Source: an uncultured Propionimicrobium sp. (lineage in GTDB: Bacteria > Actinomycetota > Actinomycetes > Propionibacteriales > Propionibacteriaceae). Taken from it: a DNA stretch of 64,000 nt. The notes beneath the pieces are model-generated. The model saw only the letters and a list, made by a program, of their open reading frames with translations. It was not told where the DNA came from and made no database searches. Both the position numbers and the translations under genes were made by a program. This document shows, piece after piece, positions 34,251-42,965 of the stretch; within the stretch, counting starts at the first letter, position 1; every line of letters begins with the position of its first letter. The stretch covers positions 1-64,000 of the forward strand of contig CAMIGX010000007.1 in NCBI GenBank assembly GCA_946221385.1. The letters run 5' to 3'.

Positions 34251-34883
34251 CTAGACAGCTGTCTTAAAAGTCTGAATTCCTTCGATAGCGATGCTGAACG
34301 CCTCACCGGTTTCGCGATGCCGCATGTACATGCCATCAGGCTGGGAGACCGCAGTGAATGGGCCGACGTCAATCTGCTGGCCATATTCGAGCACCCGATC
34401 GTCCTCACGGACAAAGATTCCTTGGGTGGTGCAGGTACGCGTCAAAATGGCACGCTCTGCGAACTGTACGAGCGGAGCACTGCTGGTGTAATCAGGGCCG
34501 CATTCAGGCAGCGCCGAAGCCATCTGACAGCCAGCGAGCATGTACTCGGGCGTTGGCTGCACACCGCAGTAGATGCGACCGCTGGGTGATGTCCAGTAAT
34601 GGCCCTCACCTTGTTGAAAATTGGAGCTATCGACCGACATTCCGGCGGGGAAGGACGCCGCAGCCGGCGTCGACTGCTCCACAGGAGTTGTCGTCGAGTG
34701 CTCAGTAGCAGTCGAACTTGTCGTCGGTTGAGGGGACTTGGTTGACGCTGGAGCTTGCACCGTCGAGGAGTTGACCGGCTGCGGAGAAGATGAATCAGAT
34801 TCGCCAGTAGAACAGCCTGACGACACCGCAATCAACGCAACCACGCTAGCGAGAATCGCTATGCGGGAAAATTTTGCTTGCAC
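34251..34883 (-). CDS. Secreted lipoprotein of a paired family (copy 1)
   Basis: A 210-residue predicted lipoprotein started at the GTG with AAGGAG six bases upstream. It has a signal peptide with lipobox SSGC (Cys24), a Ser/Thr/Pro/Gln-rich linker of about 70 residues, and a C-terminal domain with 'YWTSPSGRIYCGV', 'AGCQM', two further Cys ('ECGPDY', 'TRTCTTQGIF') and 'YGQQIDVGPFTAVSQPDGMYMRHRETGEAFSIA' (split here for reading). The SPSGxxxC pattern recalls small secreted actinobacterial proteins such as DUF6636. It is clearly homologous to 35943-36593. Four conserved Cys suggest disulfides. Function unknown. Confidence 0.75.
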   Translation of the reverse strand: MQAKFSRIAILASVVALIAVSSGCSTGESDSSSPQPVNSSTVQAPASTKSPQPTTSSTATEHSTTTPVEQSTPAAASFPAGMSVDSSNFQQGEGHYWTSPSGRIYCGVQPTPEYMLAGCQMASALPECGPDYTSSAPLVQFAERAILTRTCTTQGIFVREDDRVLEYGQQIDVGPFTAVSQPDGMYMRHRETGEAFSIAIEGIQTFKTAV

Positions 34884-35093
34884 TGGGAACTCCTTCGATC
34901 TATGCCTACCTACCACTATGCCAGCGATCCGTTCAGCGACTGGGGACGACCTATTCGTAAGACTCGTCAGCAATCAAGGTTCAAGGCTCGAACGCAGCTC
35001 TTGCTGGGTGCGCATTGCGCATCCAAGACGACTTTTGGCTGACCAATTGAAATTGCGCGTGATCACTGCAGCAAGCCACCGCAGGCAGGGTAG

Positions 35094-35729
35094 ACACCGA
35101 AGCGTGAACGCAACGGTGTCATCGAGAACCGCTACATCCCGGTTCAAAATGACTTCGAGCCGCACGCAGATTGGAAGAAAAACCCTTACGACAACCCGCC
35201 GCCGGACTTCGAACCCAAGCGCAAAGCCGTCTACGGTGAGCACGCGCTGCTCAAGGTCGACTCCAGCAGCAGCAAGGGCTTGGCTGGTGCCGAGTTCGAA
35301 ATCTACGCCGCTGACGCCAAGGGCAAGGCCACCGGTGCCGCACTAGCCAAGGCGACCTCGGACGCTGACGGTATCGTCCGCTTCCCAGGCTTGTATCTGA
35401 CGGCGGTCCCGCAGGCTCAGCAGGTTGATCCGGGCACCATCTTCCGCGACTTCTTCGTGGTTGAAACCGAGGCTCCGGATGGCTACCGACTGAATTCCGG
35501 ACAGACCAAGGTGACAGTCGCGAATGGCATCTTGATCAGTGACTCCGCCGCCCTCGCGACCGCGCTGAATAATGCCAACCTCGTCATCAAGAATGACCGG
35601 ACCCCACCGCCTCATCTGCCCAAGACCGGCGGATCACAAGGTCTGCTGGCTGGCGGTGCGCTACTGCTACTCGGTGGCGGGTTGGCACGATTAGTGATGC
35701 GTCGCCGCCGCGAAGACGCAGCTGAGTAA
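35094..35729 (+). pseudogene. C-terminal remnant of an LPXTG SpaA-type surface protein/pilin
   Basis: An open frame of 211 codons begins right after a TAG (35091-35093) with no usable start and no signal peptide. The encoded chain has a SpaA/prealbumin-like domain ('LLKVDSSSSKGLAGAEFEIY' with the isopeptide-type Lys, 'VVETEAPDGY' with the Glu). A complete sortase signal follows: LPKTG, a hydrophobic helix and RRRRED. So the 3' end of a pilin or adhesin gene survives while its 5' end is gone. A TTG at 35280 could nominally start translation but would yield an unexported product. No sortase gene is in the window. Confidence 0.72.
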
Positions 35730-35742
35730 CAGTAGCCCAAAA

Positions 35743-35777
35743 GGGACCCCGCCTGATTTCAGGCGGGGTCCCTTTTT
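35743..35777 (+). terminator. Strong intrinsic terminator after the LPXTG remnant
   Basis: A perfect 14-bp stem (GGGACCCCGCCTGA at 35743-35756 with TCAGGCGGGGTCCC at 35759-35772) is followed by TTTTT (35773-35777). It lies 13 bases after the stop of the truncated surface-protein gene, so the original 3' unit is intact although the gene is broken. Confidence 0.92.
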
Positions 35778-35942
35778 ATGGGCAACATTCGCTTCGAGCT
35801 TTGCGGTCCGTGGATTTCACCGCACTGCGGAAATACCCACGGTTATGTGTGCCAAGAACTCTTGCTGGCACTTCGTTCCCGACATCGCCTTCAGCAAGGG
35901 TCAGTGACGGCATGCCGCTATGTGGGGTATTGCGACGACGGG

Positions 35943-36593
35943 CTAGGCAGTGAAGGTCTTGACACCTTCAACAGCGATGCTGAATGCTTCACCGGTCTTG
36001 GTGTTGCGCATATAGATGCCGTCTTGTTGCGAAACCGCGGTGAAAGAACCGATGTTGATTTGTTGACCGTAGGCCAACGCGGGTGAATCTGGAAACGCGA
36101 AGACGCCCTGCGTAGTGCAAGTGTTCTGGAGATTTGGTTCAGTGCCCCAAATGACCATTGGTTGGCGCACGTTCGGGTCGTCGCCGCACGCCTGCGACGG
36201 AGCGTTGATCTGGCAACCGGCCACCACGTAACCCTCACCTTGCATTTCCATGACCCCGCAGAAGATACGTCCGGTCGGTGAGGTCCAGTAATAGTTCGGG
36301 CCCTGCTTGAAGATAGCGCTGTCCACTAGTTGCCCCGTTGGGAAGGCTGGTTGCTGGGGCGGCTGCGCGGGTTGGGTTGGCTGCGGCGCTGGCGCGGTTT
36401 CTTGCTGGGTCACGGTGACCGTGGGCGCGGGTTCTTGCTGGACTGTGCTCGCGGGCGCTTGCACGGTCGTAGTTGCTGGCGCGGGGGCCGGGCTCTCGCT
36501 GGTCTTCTCATCGGCGTCACCGCTGCACGCAGTCGCGCCTAAGGCGATTACCGAGAACGCGACCAGACAAGATTTGGGCATTTTCAAAGACAT
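35943..36593 (-). CDS. Secreted lipoprotein of a paired family (copy 2)
   Basis: A 216-residue lipoprotein with signal peptide (lipid Cys23 in GATAC), a linker rich in Ala/Pro/Thr/Gln (about 30-85) and a C-terminal domain homologous to the gene at 34251-34883: 'YYWTSPTGRIFCGVM', 'VAGCQINAP', 'NTCTTQGVFAF', 'YGQQINIGSFTAVSQQDG'. The four Cys are conserved between the copies. AGGA lies seven bases before the ATG. The pair flanks an eroded LPXTG gene, an arrangement suggesting duplication and local rearrangement. Function unknown. Confidence 0.75.
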   Translation of the reverse strand: MSLKMPKSCLVAFSVIALGATACSGDADEKTSESPAPAPATTTVQAPASTVQQEPAPTVTVTQQETAPAPQPTQPAQPPQQPAFPTGQLVDSAIFKQGPNYYWTSPTGRIFCGVMEMQGEGYVVAGCQINAPSQACGDDPNVRQPMVIWGTEPNLQNTCTTQGVFAFPDSPALAYGQQINIGSFTAVSQQDGIYMRNTKTGEAFSIAVEGVKTFTA

Positions 36594-36696
36594 TTCCAGT
36601 TCCTAACTAACTAGGCGGATTCATCCAGTGTTTCATCTATCCAGGTCATTGCAGGTTTTCCAGGCTTAATTCAGAGCCCGTCCGGTGCTCCAGTGG

Positions 36697-37329
36697 TCAG
36701 CGGATAGATTTCCGTCGCGTCTTGTCGTCCGACCAGCTCAGTCCCTCCCGGCGCAGTGCAAGATCCGCCAGTTGACCGATGACTTGTTCGTCACCCCGTC
36801 GCCAGTCTCCGACCGGATCGTCACTGATCTTTGCTAGCTCGGTCATGGGTGCGACGGCCATAGCACGCAACGCGAACAAATCTAGATCCTCAGCCGAGTT
36901 AATGAATCGTTGTGCGGCCGCAGAGCGCCTCGCGAAAGCGACGCGACCTGGTAGCCAGCGCAATAACCAGATCGCGACCGGGATTGCGAACACCAATCCA
37001 CCGCCCGCCACCGCGACGCGCTCGATGAGCCGAATTTGGTTGTCTGCGAAAACTCCAACCTGATCAAAGACGCGAGCTAGCTGATCGACTGGCTGACGTA
37101 CCGTCTCGCCGATAGCTGGAGCCTTGGCGATGCGCTCGGCGTAGCCGTTAAAGCTTTGTTCCTGTTCGGCTGCCATCCTTGACAACGAACGGGCCGGAGC
37201 GCCGCTGGCGCGAATTAGCCGATAAGTCAACCACGCAGCTAATCCCCAAAAGGCGGTCCAAACTGCCATGACGATGTCGTCAAAAAATTGCCGGGAGCGT
37301 TGCCGACGATCTTTCGCGTACCAAGCCAT
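36697..37329 (-). CDS. Two-helix membrane protein of unknown function
   Basis: A 210-residue protein with a membrane helix near residues 18-40 ('IVMAVWTAFWGLAAWLTYRL'), an intervening alpha-helical segment of about 70 residues, a second helix near 107-125 ('VAVAGGGLVFAIPVAIWLL'), and a charged C-terminal half with no motif I recognise. It lies downstream of dprA in the same direction, 80 bases away. No family assigned. Confidence 0.65.
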   Translation of the reverse strand: MAWYAKDRRQRSRQFFDDIVMAVWTAFWGLAAWLTYRLIRASGAPARSLSRMAAEQEQSFNGYAERIAKAPAIGETVRQPVDQLARVFDQVGVFADNQIRLIERVAVAGGGLVFAIPVAIWLLRWLPGRVAFARRSAAAQRFINSAEDLDLFALRAMAVAPMTELAKISDDPVGDWRRGDEQVIGQLADLALRREGLSWSDDKTRRKSIR

Positions 37330-37410
37330 GACGACATTGTGCTTGACGGGTCAGCACGCCAGCACCTTCGCTCAACTGATGTGAAAGTCGTCACGCCGCT
37401 AGCTAGCCTG

Positions 37411-38571
37411 CTAGCCCGCCATGGGAACCACTCCATTGGCTGATCGTTTAAGTCGCCAGCGGTGCTGCTCATTTCGGGCCGCCATGCCGAGCAGTTCTAG
37501 TTCAGCCAAGATCGCCATCGCCTGTGTTGAACGCAATCCAGCTCGTAACGCGATCTCGTCAACAGATCTCGTCCCGCGAGCAGGCAGGGCTTCATGCACG
37601 GCTAAGGTGTCTCGGTCGAGACCGTCGATCGGACGAGGTTCCCCGTCAACCACACATTCATGATCTGGGCTGACCGGCGAAAGCATGGCCAAGATGTCTC
37701 GTTCGTCACTGACCAACTGAGCGCGCTGATCTCTGATCAAACGATGGCAGCCGACCGACGTCTGAGAGTTAACTGGCCCTGGAAATGCGAGCACCGGACG
37801 GCTCAGTGCGTCAGCCCAGGCAGCGCTATTTAAAGCTCCCGATCGAGCTGCGGCTTCGATGACGATGGTGGCTTCTGCCATTGCAGCGATCAGCCGATTT
37901 CGAGCCAAGAATCCTGGTTTGGTCTGTCCTGATCCAGGTGGTGCCTCTGATACGACGACATGCTGTGCGACCATGCGGTCAAATAGCGCGCTATTGGCTT
38001 TGGGATACGGTTCATGCAGTCCGCCCGCGAAAACTCCCACGGTTGTGCCTGCGAGCATCGCGCCGCGATGTGCGGCAGCGTCAATGCCATACGCGCCACC
38101 AGATATGACGCAGTAGTCCGCCAGGGTGCCGTCGCTCAAATTGTGTGCGATCCGAGTCGCGATCGACGCTCCGTAGTTAGTCGCGGCTCTAGCACCGACG
38201 ATAGCGATGCTGTGCTCAGTCGATTGAGCAAGATGACCCGCGCCTCTCACCCAAAGTCCGATCGGGCGCCCGCGCATGCCGCCCACTTCCGCGCAATGGT
38301 CAAGATCATCTAGTCTGTTTGGCCACTCATCGTCGCTAGGCATGACGAAGCGCATCTTCAACCCTGCAGCAGTGGCAATCATGGCGTCGATGTCCACGAT
38401 TCGTGCCCGCCTGGTCCATTGATTGTCGGCTTTGGACTCCCGCAGCCCGGCCAATAGCTCGGCTGCGCCGAGCTGCTCGAGCTGATCGTGCAGGCGGGAG
38501 TCTCCGGGCACGCAGACGGCCGTCAATGCCGCCCTAGAGGCTCGTTCAGTCGACCAATATGCGCCACTCAT
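37411..38571 (-). CDS. dprA: DNA-processing protein DprA
   Basis: DprA binds incoming single-stranded DNA and loads RecA in natural transformation, and is also widespread in non-competent species. The Rossmann-like core shows 'SIAIVGARAATNYGASIATR', 'VISGGAYGIDAAAHRGAM' and 'PVLAFPGPVNSQTSVGCHRLI'. A C-terminal winged-helix segment follows ('ALPARGTRSVDEIALRAGL'). 386 residues. It is coupled to comM by an ATGA overlap, forming yraN-comM-dprA. Confidence 0.93.
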   Translation of the reverse strand: MSGAYWSTERASRAALTAVCVPGDSRLHDQLEQLGAAELLAGLRESKADNQWTRRARIVDIDAMIATAAGLKMRFVMPSDDEWPNRLDDLDHCAEVGGMRGRPIGLWVRGAGHLAQSTEHSIAIVGARAATNYGASIATRIAHNLSDGTLADYCVISGGAYGIDAAAHRGAMLAGTTVGVFAGGLHEPYPKANSALFDRMVAQHVVVSEAPPGSGQTKPGFLARNRLIAAMAEATIVIEAAARSGALNSAAWADALSRPVLAFPGPVNSQTSVGCHRLIRDQRAQLVSDERDILAMLSPVSPDHECVVDGEPRPIDGLDRDTLAVHEALPARGTRSVDEIALRAGLRSTQAMAILAELELLGMAARNEQHRWRLKRSANGVVPMAG

Positions 38572-40094
38572 ACCGCAACCGCCTGATCTGATCGACGCAT
38601 CGCGTACGCCGTCATGAGGTCTTGCTTGGTAGGCACGTCATGCCCGGCTAGGTCGGCGACCGTCCAGGCAACTCGAAGCACCTTGTCGACGCCGCGCGCA
38701 CTGATCTCACCTCGAGCTAGACCGGCCTCGACCAGCCGCCACCCATCTGGCAGCGTCATCTTACGCAGCTGCGGACCTGGCACTTCCGCATTGGTTGAAC
38801 AATCCAGCTCCCCAAGCCGATGACGTTGTCGTTCACGCGCGACGGTGACCTGCTCGACTACTGACGCAGAATCAGGCGCCGCAGTCAATTGCGACTCTGC
38901 CATGCCCTGCAGTTCGCCTTGCATATGGACCTGAATGTCCATCCGATCCACTATCGGCCCTGACAGCCGTTGTTGATATCGACGGATTGCGAACGGCGCA
39001 CAGCTGCACGGTTGGCCCGAGAAACTGCCGTAACGTCCGCATGGGCAAGGATTGGTCGCCATGACCAACTGAAAACGAGCTGGGAAACGCACCATGCCCT
39101 GCGAGCGGGCGATCGTCACCTGACCGGACTCAAGCGGTGTGCGCAATGCGTCCAAACATTGCGGAGAGAACTCCGCTGCTTCGTCCAAGAACAGGACGCC
39201 ACGATGCGCCAAGGAGATCGCTCCCGGCTTAGCGATCTTTGAACCACCACCGATCAAAGAAGGAACAGTCGCGTTGTGGTGCGGCGCTGAATAGGGCCGT
39301 CGGGTGATGAGTCCGCGGTTCAAATCGTGACCGACCAACGAATGCAGTGCAGAGACTTCCAGCGACTCTTCAACACTCAACTGCGGCAACAGTCCTGGCA
39401 GACGTTCAGCGAGCATCGTCTTTCCGACACCAGGTGCGCCATGCAGCAGCAGATGATGGCCGCCGGCTGCCGCCACGATCAGCGCTTGCACCGCTTCGGC
39501 TTGACCACGAACATCGTTGAGATCTTTCAGATCAACCGAATCTTCCGGGATAGCTGACGGGGCCACGATTCGATCGGCTCCCGGCCGGCCATGCAAGATT
39601 TCGACTAAATCAGACAGATTCGCCGCACCCCAGACCGTCATACCTGCCACTAGTTCTGCTTCCGCCAACTGTTCGGCCGGAACGATCGCCCGATCGAAAC
39701 CCGCTTTCCGGGCGGCCAGCAAGGCTGGCAGCACGCCGTTGACGCGCCGCACCCGTCCGTCAAGACCTAGCTCGCCCAGCAGCACCGAACTGGCGGCGAT
39801 CTGGCTGGGGACTATTTTCGAGCACGCCAATACCGCTGCGACGATGGCCAAGTCGTAGTGACTACCTGATTTGGGCAGGCTGGCTGGTGTCAGATTGATC
39901 GTCAACAATTGGGCGGGCCAAGCTAGCCCGGCGCCCGCCACCGCAGCCCGGCATCTATCACGGGCTTCATACAGTGCAGTGTCTGGCAGCCCCACCAAGA
40001 CGGTCCTAGGCAGTCCAGCACCGAGCGCGGCTTCCACTTCGACGAGCACGCCGTCTGCACCAAGCAACGCAACAGACCATGCGCTAGCGCTCAT
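38568..40094 (-). CDS. comM: ComM/YifB AAA+ Mg-chelatase-like ATPase
   Basis: A 508-residue AAA+ protein of the YifB/ComM family; in competent bacteria ComM is a branch-migration helicase for integrating transformed DNA. It has an N-terminal Lon-like ChlI domain ('GLPRTVLVGLPDTALYEARD'), Walker A GAPGVGKTMLAE, Walker B 'GVLFLDEAAEF', a zinc-like 'NPCPCGRYGSFSGQPCSC' cluster and the C-terminal Mg-chelatase segment. It overlaps yraN and dprA by 4 bases each. Confidence 0.92.
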   Translation of the reverse strand: MSASAWSVALLGADGVLVEVEAALGAGLPRTVLVGLPDTALYEARDRCRAAVAGAGLAWPAQLLTINLTPASLPKSGSHYDLAIVAAVLACSKIVPSQIAASSVLLGELGLDGRVRRVNGVLPALLAARKAGFDRAIVPAEQLAEAELVAGMTVWGAANLSDLVEILHGRPGADRIVAPSAIPEDSVDLKDLNDVRGQAEAVQALIVAAAGGHHLLLHGAPGVGKTMLAERLPGLLPQLSVEESLEVSALHSLVGHDLNRGLITRRPYSAPHHNATVPSLIGGGSKIAKPGAISLAHRGVLFLDEAAEFSPQCLDALRTPLESGQVTIARSQGMVRFPARFQLVMATNPCPCGRYGSFSGQPCSCAPFAIRRYQQRLSGPIVDRMDIQVHMQGELQGMAESQLTAAPDSASVVEQVTVARERQRHRLGELDCSTNAEVPGPQLRKMTLPDGWRLVEAGLARGEISARGVDKVLRVAWTVADLAGHDVPTKQDLMTAYAMRRSDQAVAV

Positions 40095-40483
40095 CGCAGC
40101 CCCCGCACGTGCTCCAACTGTGGACGGGAACCTCTGCGCTGCAGCACCCCGACTGCGTCTACACGCAATCCCGCATACGGGTGGGTTAATTGCCCAACCC
40201 AGCGGCTGGCTAATCGATTCAACCGGGCCAACTTGTCAGCGGTGATCGCCTCCAGTGGCGTTCCGAAACCCGTGCCGGTTCGGGTCTTGACTTCGACTAC
40301 GACCGCGCGTGGCAATCCAATCGGGCTTGGCTCCAGACAGCCCAAATCGATCTCGCCCAGCTCGCAGCGCCAATTTCTGTCCACGATCTGCCACCCCAGT
40401 GACAGCAAATATTCGGCGACTAGCTCTTCGCCGTTCTGACCGATCTGGGTTCTCGCGTCAAGTGTGTGCAAACTCGTCAGCAC
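40091..40483 (-). CDS. YraN-family endonuclease-fold protein (UPF0102)
   Basis: A predicted Holliday-junction-resolvase/nuclease-fold protein. The start is GTG at 40483, supported by GGAGGT seven bases upstream, giving 130 residues; the longer TTG frame has no support. Core motif elements are present: 'GEELVAEYLLSLGWQIVDRN', 'GEIDLG' and 'VVVEVKTRTGTGFG', i.e. the D...E-K nuclease triad. It heads the yraN-comM-dprA unit. Its cellular role remains poorly defined. Confidence 0.88.
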   Translation of the reverse strand: MLTSLHTLDARTQIGQNGEELVAEYLLSLGWQIVDRNWRCELGEIDLGCLEPSPIGLPRAVVVEVKTRTGTGFGTPLEAITADKLARLNRLASRWVGQLTHPYAGLRVDAVGVLQRRGSRPQLEHVRGLR

Positions 40484-40581
40484 GCCGACCACCTCCGCAG
40501 GAACTATGATCAGCGGCAATGAAATTTTTCACTTATCCACAGTAAAAGTCCGAGAATAAGTCTTTTCCACAGCTCACGCGT

Positions 40582-40890
40582 CTAGTTGTCTGGCACCTCT
40601 AGCTCGCGGTGTTGAATCTCTTCGATCGAGACATCTTTGAACGTCAAGACCTTGGCAGATTTGACGAAGCGCGCGGGCCGATACATGTCCCACACCCACG
40701 CGTCACCCATCGAAACCTCGTAAAACACTTCCGCACCTTCAGTGCGTACCTTGAGATCTACGACATTGCATAAATAAAAACGCCGGTCCGTCTCGACTGC
40801 ATAAGTGAAAATGTCGATGACGTCTTTATATTCCCGGTAAAGCTCAAGCTCGAGCTTGCTTTCGTAGGCTTCCAGGTCGTCGGCGCTCAT
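40582..40890 (-). CDS. DUF2469 conserved actinobacterial protein
   Basis: A 102-residue acidic protein starting MSADDLEAYESKLELELYRE, matching the DUF2469 family that sits between rnhB and yraN in almost all Actinobacteria (Rv2901c in M. tuberculosis). 'DVIDIFTYAVETDRRFYLCN' and 'YEVSMGDAWVWDMYRPARFV' are typical. A G-rich Shine-Dalgarno sequence precedes the ATG. No biochemical function is established. Confidence 0.92.
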   Translation of the reverse strand: MSADDLEAYESKLELELYREYKDVIDIFTYAVETDRRFYLCNVVDLKVRTEGAEVFYEVSMGDAWVWDMYRPARFVKSAKVLTFKDVSIEEIQHRELEVPDN

Positions 40891-40902
40891 AGTCCCCCCA
40901 CT

Positions 40903-41562
40903 CTATCGGCTCCCCGGTGATCCGTCAGCGGCACCGCCGCGAACTGTGCGGCGCACATTATCGAAACACATCCGATGCTGTACGCATGGCCCCAATTCGT
41001 CCAAGACAGCTTGATGTTCTGCGGTGCAATAGCCCTTGTGTTCAGCAAATCCGTAGCCCGGATGGGCTGCGTCCAAGCCCGTCATCAGTCGATCTCTAGT
41101 CACCTTCGCGACAATTGACGCCGCCGCGACGCATGCGCTGACCTGATCGCCTTTCCATACCGCCAACGACGCAAAGGGCAAGCCGCTGACGTGAAAGCCG
41201 TCAGTCAAACCAAAGCCAGGTGTCGGATCAAGCTGCAGCAAGGCACGACGCAGACCCTGCAGATCAGCTTCATGCATGCCCAATTCGTCGCATTCACTGG
41301 GACTGATCTCGACGCAGGCGACCGCATCAGCTTTGACCATGATTTGCTCAAACAATGATTCGCGTTGGCGCGCGCTGAGCAGTTTGGAATCTTTCAAACC
41401 TTCGATTTGCCGGCTGGGGCGTTGTGACAAGATGACCGCCGCCGCGACCAATGGCCCAGCGCAAGCTCCTCGACCAGCCTCATCCGCGCCAGCTACTGGA
41501 CCTAGACCCGCGCGGATCAAGGCCCGCTCGTAGCCATAAATGCCTTTCCCGGGTCGGATCAT
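40903..41562 (-). CDS. rnhB: Ribonuclease HII
   Basis: This enzyme cleaves RNA in RNA-DNA hybrids and removes misincorporated ribonucleotides. The GADEAGRG motif (Asp and Glu of the active site), 'LKDSKLLSARQRESLF' and 'IVAKVTRDRLM' identify type II. The ATG at 41562 overlaps the lepB stop (ATGA); an alternative GTG three codons upstream (41571) is also in frame. About 219 residues. It is followed closely by DUF2469. Confidence 0.94.
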   Translation of the reverse strand: MIRPGKGIYGYERALIRAGLGPVAGADEAGRGACAGPLVAAAVILSQRPSRQIEGLKDSKLLSARQRESLFEQIMVKADAVACVEISPSECDELGMHEADLQGLRRALLQLDPTPGFGLTDGFHVSGLPFASLAVWKGDQVSACVAAASIVAKVTRDRLMTGLDAAHPGYGFAEHKGYCTAEHQAVLDELGPCVQHRMCFDNVRRTVRGGAADGSPGSR

Positions 41563-42353
41563 CCTGGACACGTGTCGCCGCCAAGGATGGGGTCCTTTGG
41601 CGGGTTGGCGCTCGGCGGCGGCACATCGGCGAAAGTTGCAGGGGTATTCAGCGCTTGGACTCTAGAAATCGGCAACATCACGCGCTTGACCGGGCCGACG
41701 ATGGCCTCAGTCGGAATAAAACCATTGCTGGGCTCACCACGACAGATGTGCAGCCGTGAATCGCCCGAACGATTGCGATGGTCGCCGAGGACAAAGATGT
41801 GGCCTTCAGGCACTGTCACATCGAAAGGGGAATCAGACGGACTGACCGAGCTGCCGTCGGGCAATTTGTACAGATAGTCTTCATCCAGCGGCTGACCGTT
41901 GACGCTGATGCGTCCTTGCTGATCGCAGCAGGTGACCTTGTCTCCAGAGGTACCGATGACCCGTTTGACCAGGTAGCCCTGCGTCGAATCTGGCAGCAGG
42001 TTCAATTTCTCTAGCGTCTTGATTACCGGATTTGTCGTGCCAGGTTGTGAGCCGACCCAATTATTTGCGTCTTCAAAGACCACGACATCACCGCGCTGCC
42101 AATCAGCGATTCGGACCGCAGCGATCCGGTCTTGCAATTCCAGGGTCTGTTCCATTGACCCAGACGGCACGCGGAACACCTGGAAGACGTACACCCGCAA
42201 CAGTGAGGTGACGACTAATGCGACCAGGATAGCGAGCAGCACCTCGCCTATGAAGGCGAGGGCTGATCGGATTGGTTGACGTTGCGGGCGTTCGACCGCG
42301 CTAGCACCAGGGGTTGACTCGTCGACGGTCTCCTCGGCGGATTCTTTCGACAT
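41559..42353 (-). CDS. lepB: Signal peptidase I
   Basis: This membrane protease removes signal peptides from Sec and Tat substrates. 264 residues: a cytoplasmic acidic N-terminus, one membrane helix (about 32-54), the catalytic Ser motif 'VFRVPSGSMEQTL', the Lys motif 'YLVKRVIGTSGDKV' and box E 'VLGDHRNRSGDSR'. The pair 'TCCDQQG' may form a disulfide or metal site. It lies between rplS and rnhB, the standard actinobacterial order. Confidence 0.95.
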   Translation of the reverse strand: MSKESAEETVDESTPGASAVERPQRQPIRSALAFIGEVLLAILVALVVTSLLRVYVFQVFRVPSGSMEQTLELQDRIAAVRIADWQRGDVVVFEDANNWVGSQPGTTNPVIKTLEKLNLLPDSTQGYLVKRVIGTSGDKVTCCDQQGRISVNGQPLDEDYLYKLPDGSSVSPSDSPFDVTVPEGHIFVLGDHRNRSGDSRLHICRGEPSNGFIPTEAIVGPVKRVMLPISRVQALNTPATFADVPPPSANPPKDPILGGDTCPG

Positions 42354-42399
42354 CTAGTTACGCACCCCTGCTAGCGATCTGATCGGACGCCAGAGTGTC

Positions 42400-42750
42400 T
42401 CAGACGCGCTTTTCCTTGATCTTGGCCGCCTTGCCGTGCAGGCCACGCAGGTAGTACAGCTTGGCGCGACGCACGTCGCCGCGACGCTCGACCTCGATCT
42501 TGTCGATGATCGGCGAGTGCAGCGGGAAGGTACGCTCGACACCAACGCCATAGGAGACCTTGCGGACAGTGAAGGCCTCTTGAATACCGGAGCCGTTCTT
42601 GGCAATCACGACGCCAGCGAAAACCTGGATACGGGACTTGTTGCCCTCGACGACCTTTACGTGGACGCGCACCGAATCGCCGGCGCGGAACTCAGGCAGG
42701 TCGGACTTCAGTTGGTCGGCTTCGACAGCAGCCATCAGCTGATTTTGCAT
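42400..42750 (-). CDS. rplS: Ribosomal protein L19
   Basis: A 116-residue 50S protein at the 30S-50S interface. 'FRAGDSVRVHVKVVEGNKSR', 'GSGIQEAFTVRKVSYGVGVE' and 'RRAKLYYLRGLHGKAAKIKE' are diagnostic. GAGG lies seven bases before the ATG. In most Actinobacteria it directly follows trmD; here the sdh operon and its terminator intervene. Confidence 0.97.
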   Translation of the reverse strand: MQNQLMAAVEADQLKSDLPEFRAGDSVRVHVKVVEGNKSRIQVFAGVVIAKNGSGIQEAFTVRKVSYGVGVERTFPLHSPIIDKIEVERRGDVRRAKLYYLRGLHGKAAKIKEKRV

Positions 42751-42880
42751 ATCAATTCCTCGTCAGTGCCACAGGTCACCTCGTGGTGGTCTTAGTAATG
42801 TGTAACCCCGTCGCTAGACGTTCCCCCTGTGGCAGGAGCCAGCGCCGGCACAGTCGTCAATTCTCGCACACGAGGCGTCG

Positions 42881-42929
42881 CAAATAAAATCGGACGGGCG
42901 CCAAGAGCAGCACGCTCATGGCGCCCGTC
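42881..42929 (-). terminator. Strong terminator of the sdhCAB operon
   Basis: On the minus strand an 11-bp perfect stem (GACGGGCGCCA at 42919-42929 with TGGCGCCCGTC at 42893-42903) is followed by CGATTTTATTTG. A smaller CCTCG-TTGC-CGAGG hairpin sits between it and the sdhB stop. It separates sdhB from rplS. Confidence 0.88.
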
Positions 42930-42965
42930 AACGAAATCTTGCCGCCTCGTTGCCGAGGTGACTAA

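Noticed and set aside
34738..35346. A 202-codon plus-strand frame preceding and overlapping the LPXTG remnant, considered as the missing N-terminal half by frameshift
   Set aside because: It runs in a different frame, has no signal peptide or SpaA character, and begins antisense to a lipoprotein gene. It does not restore a surface protein.
35280..35729. A 149-residue protein from the TTG at 35280 as a real gene
   Set aside because: The TTG has no Shine-Dalgarno sequence and falls inside the SpaA domain; the product would lack a signal peptide although it has a sortase signal. A truncated gene is the better reading.
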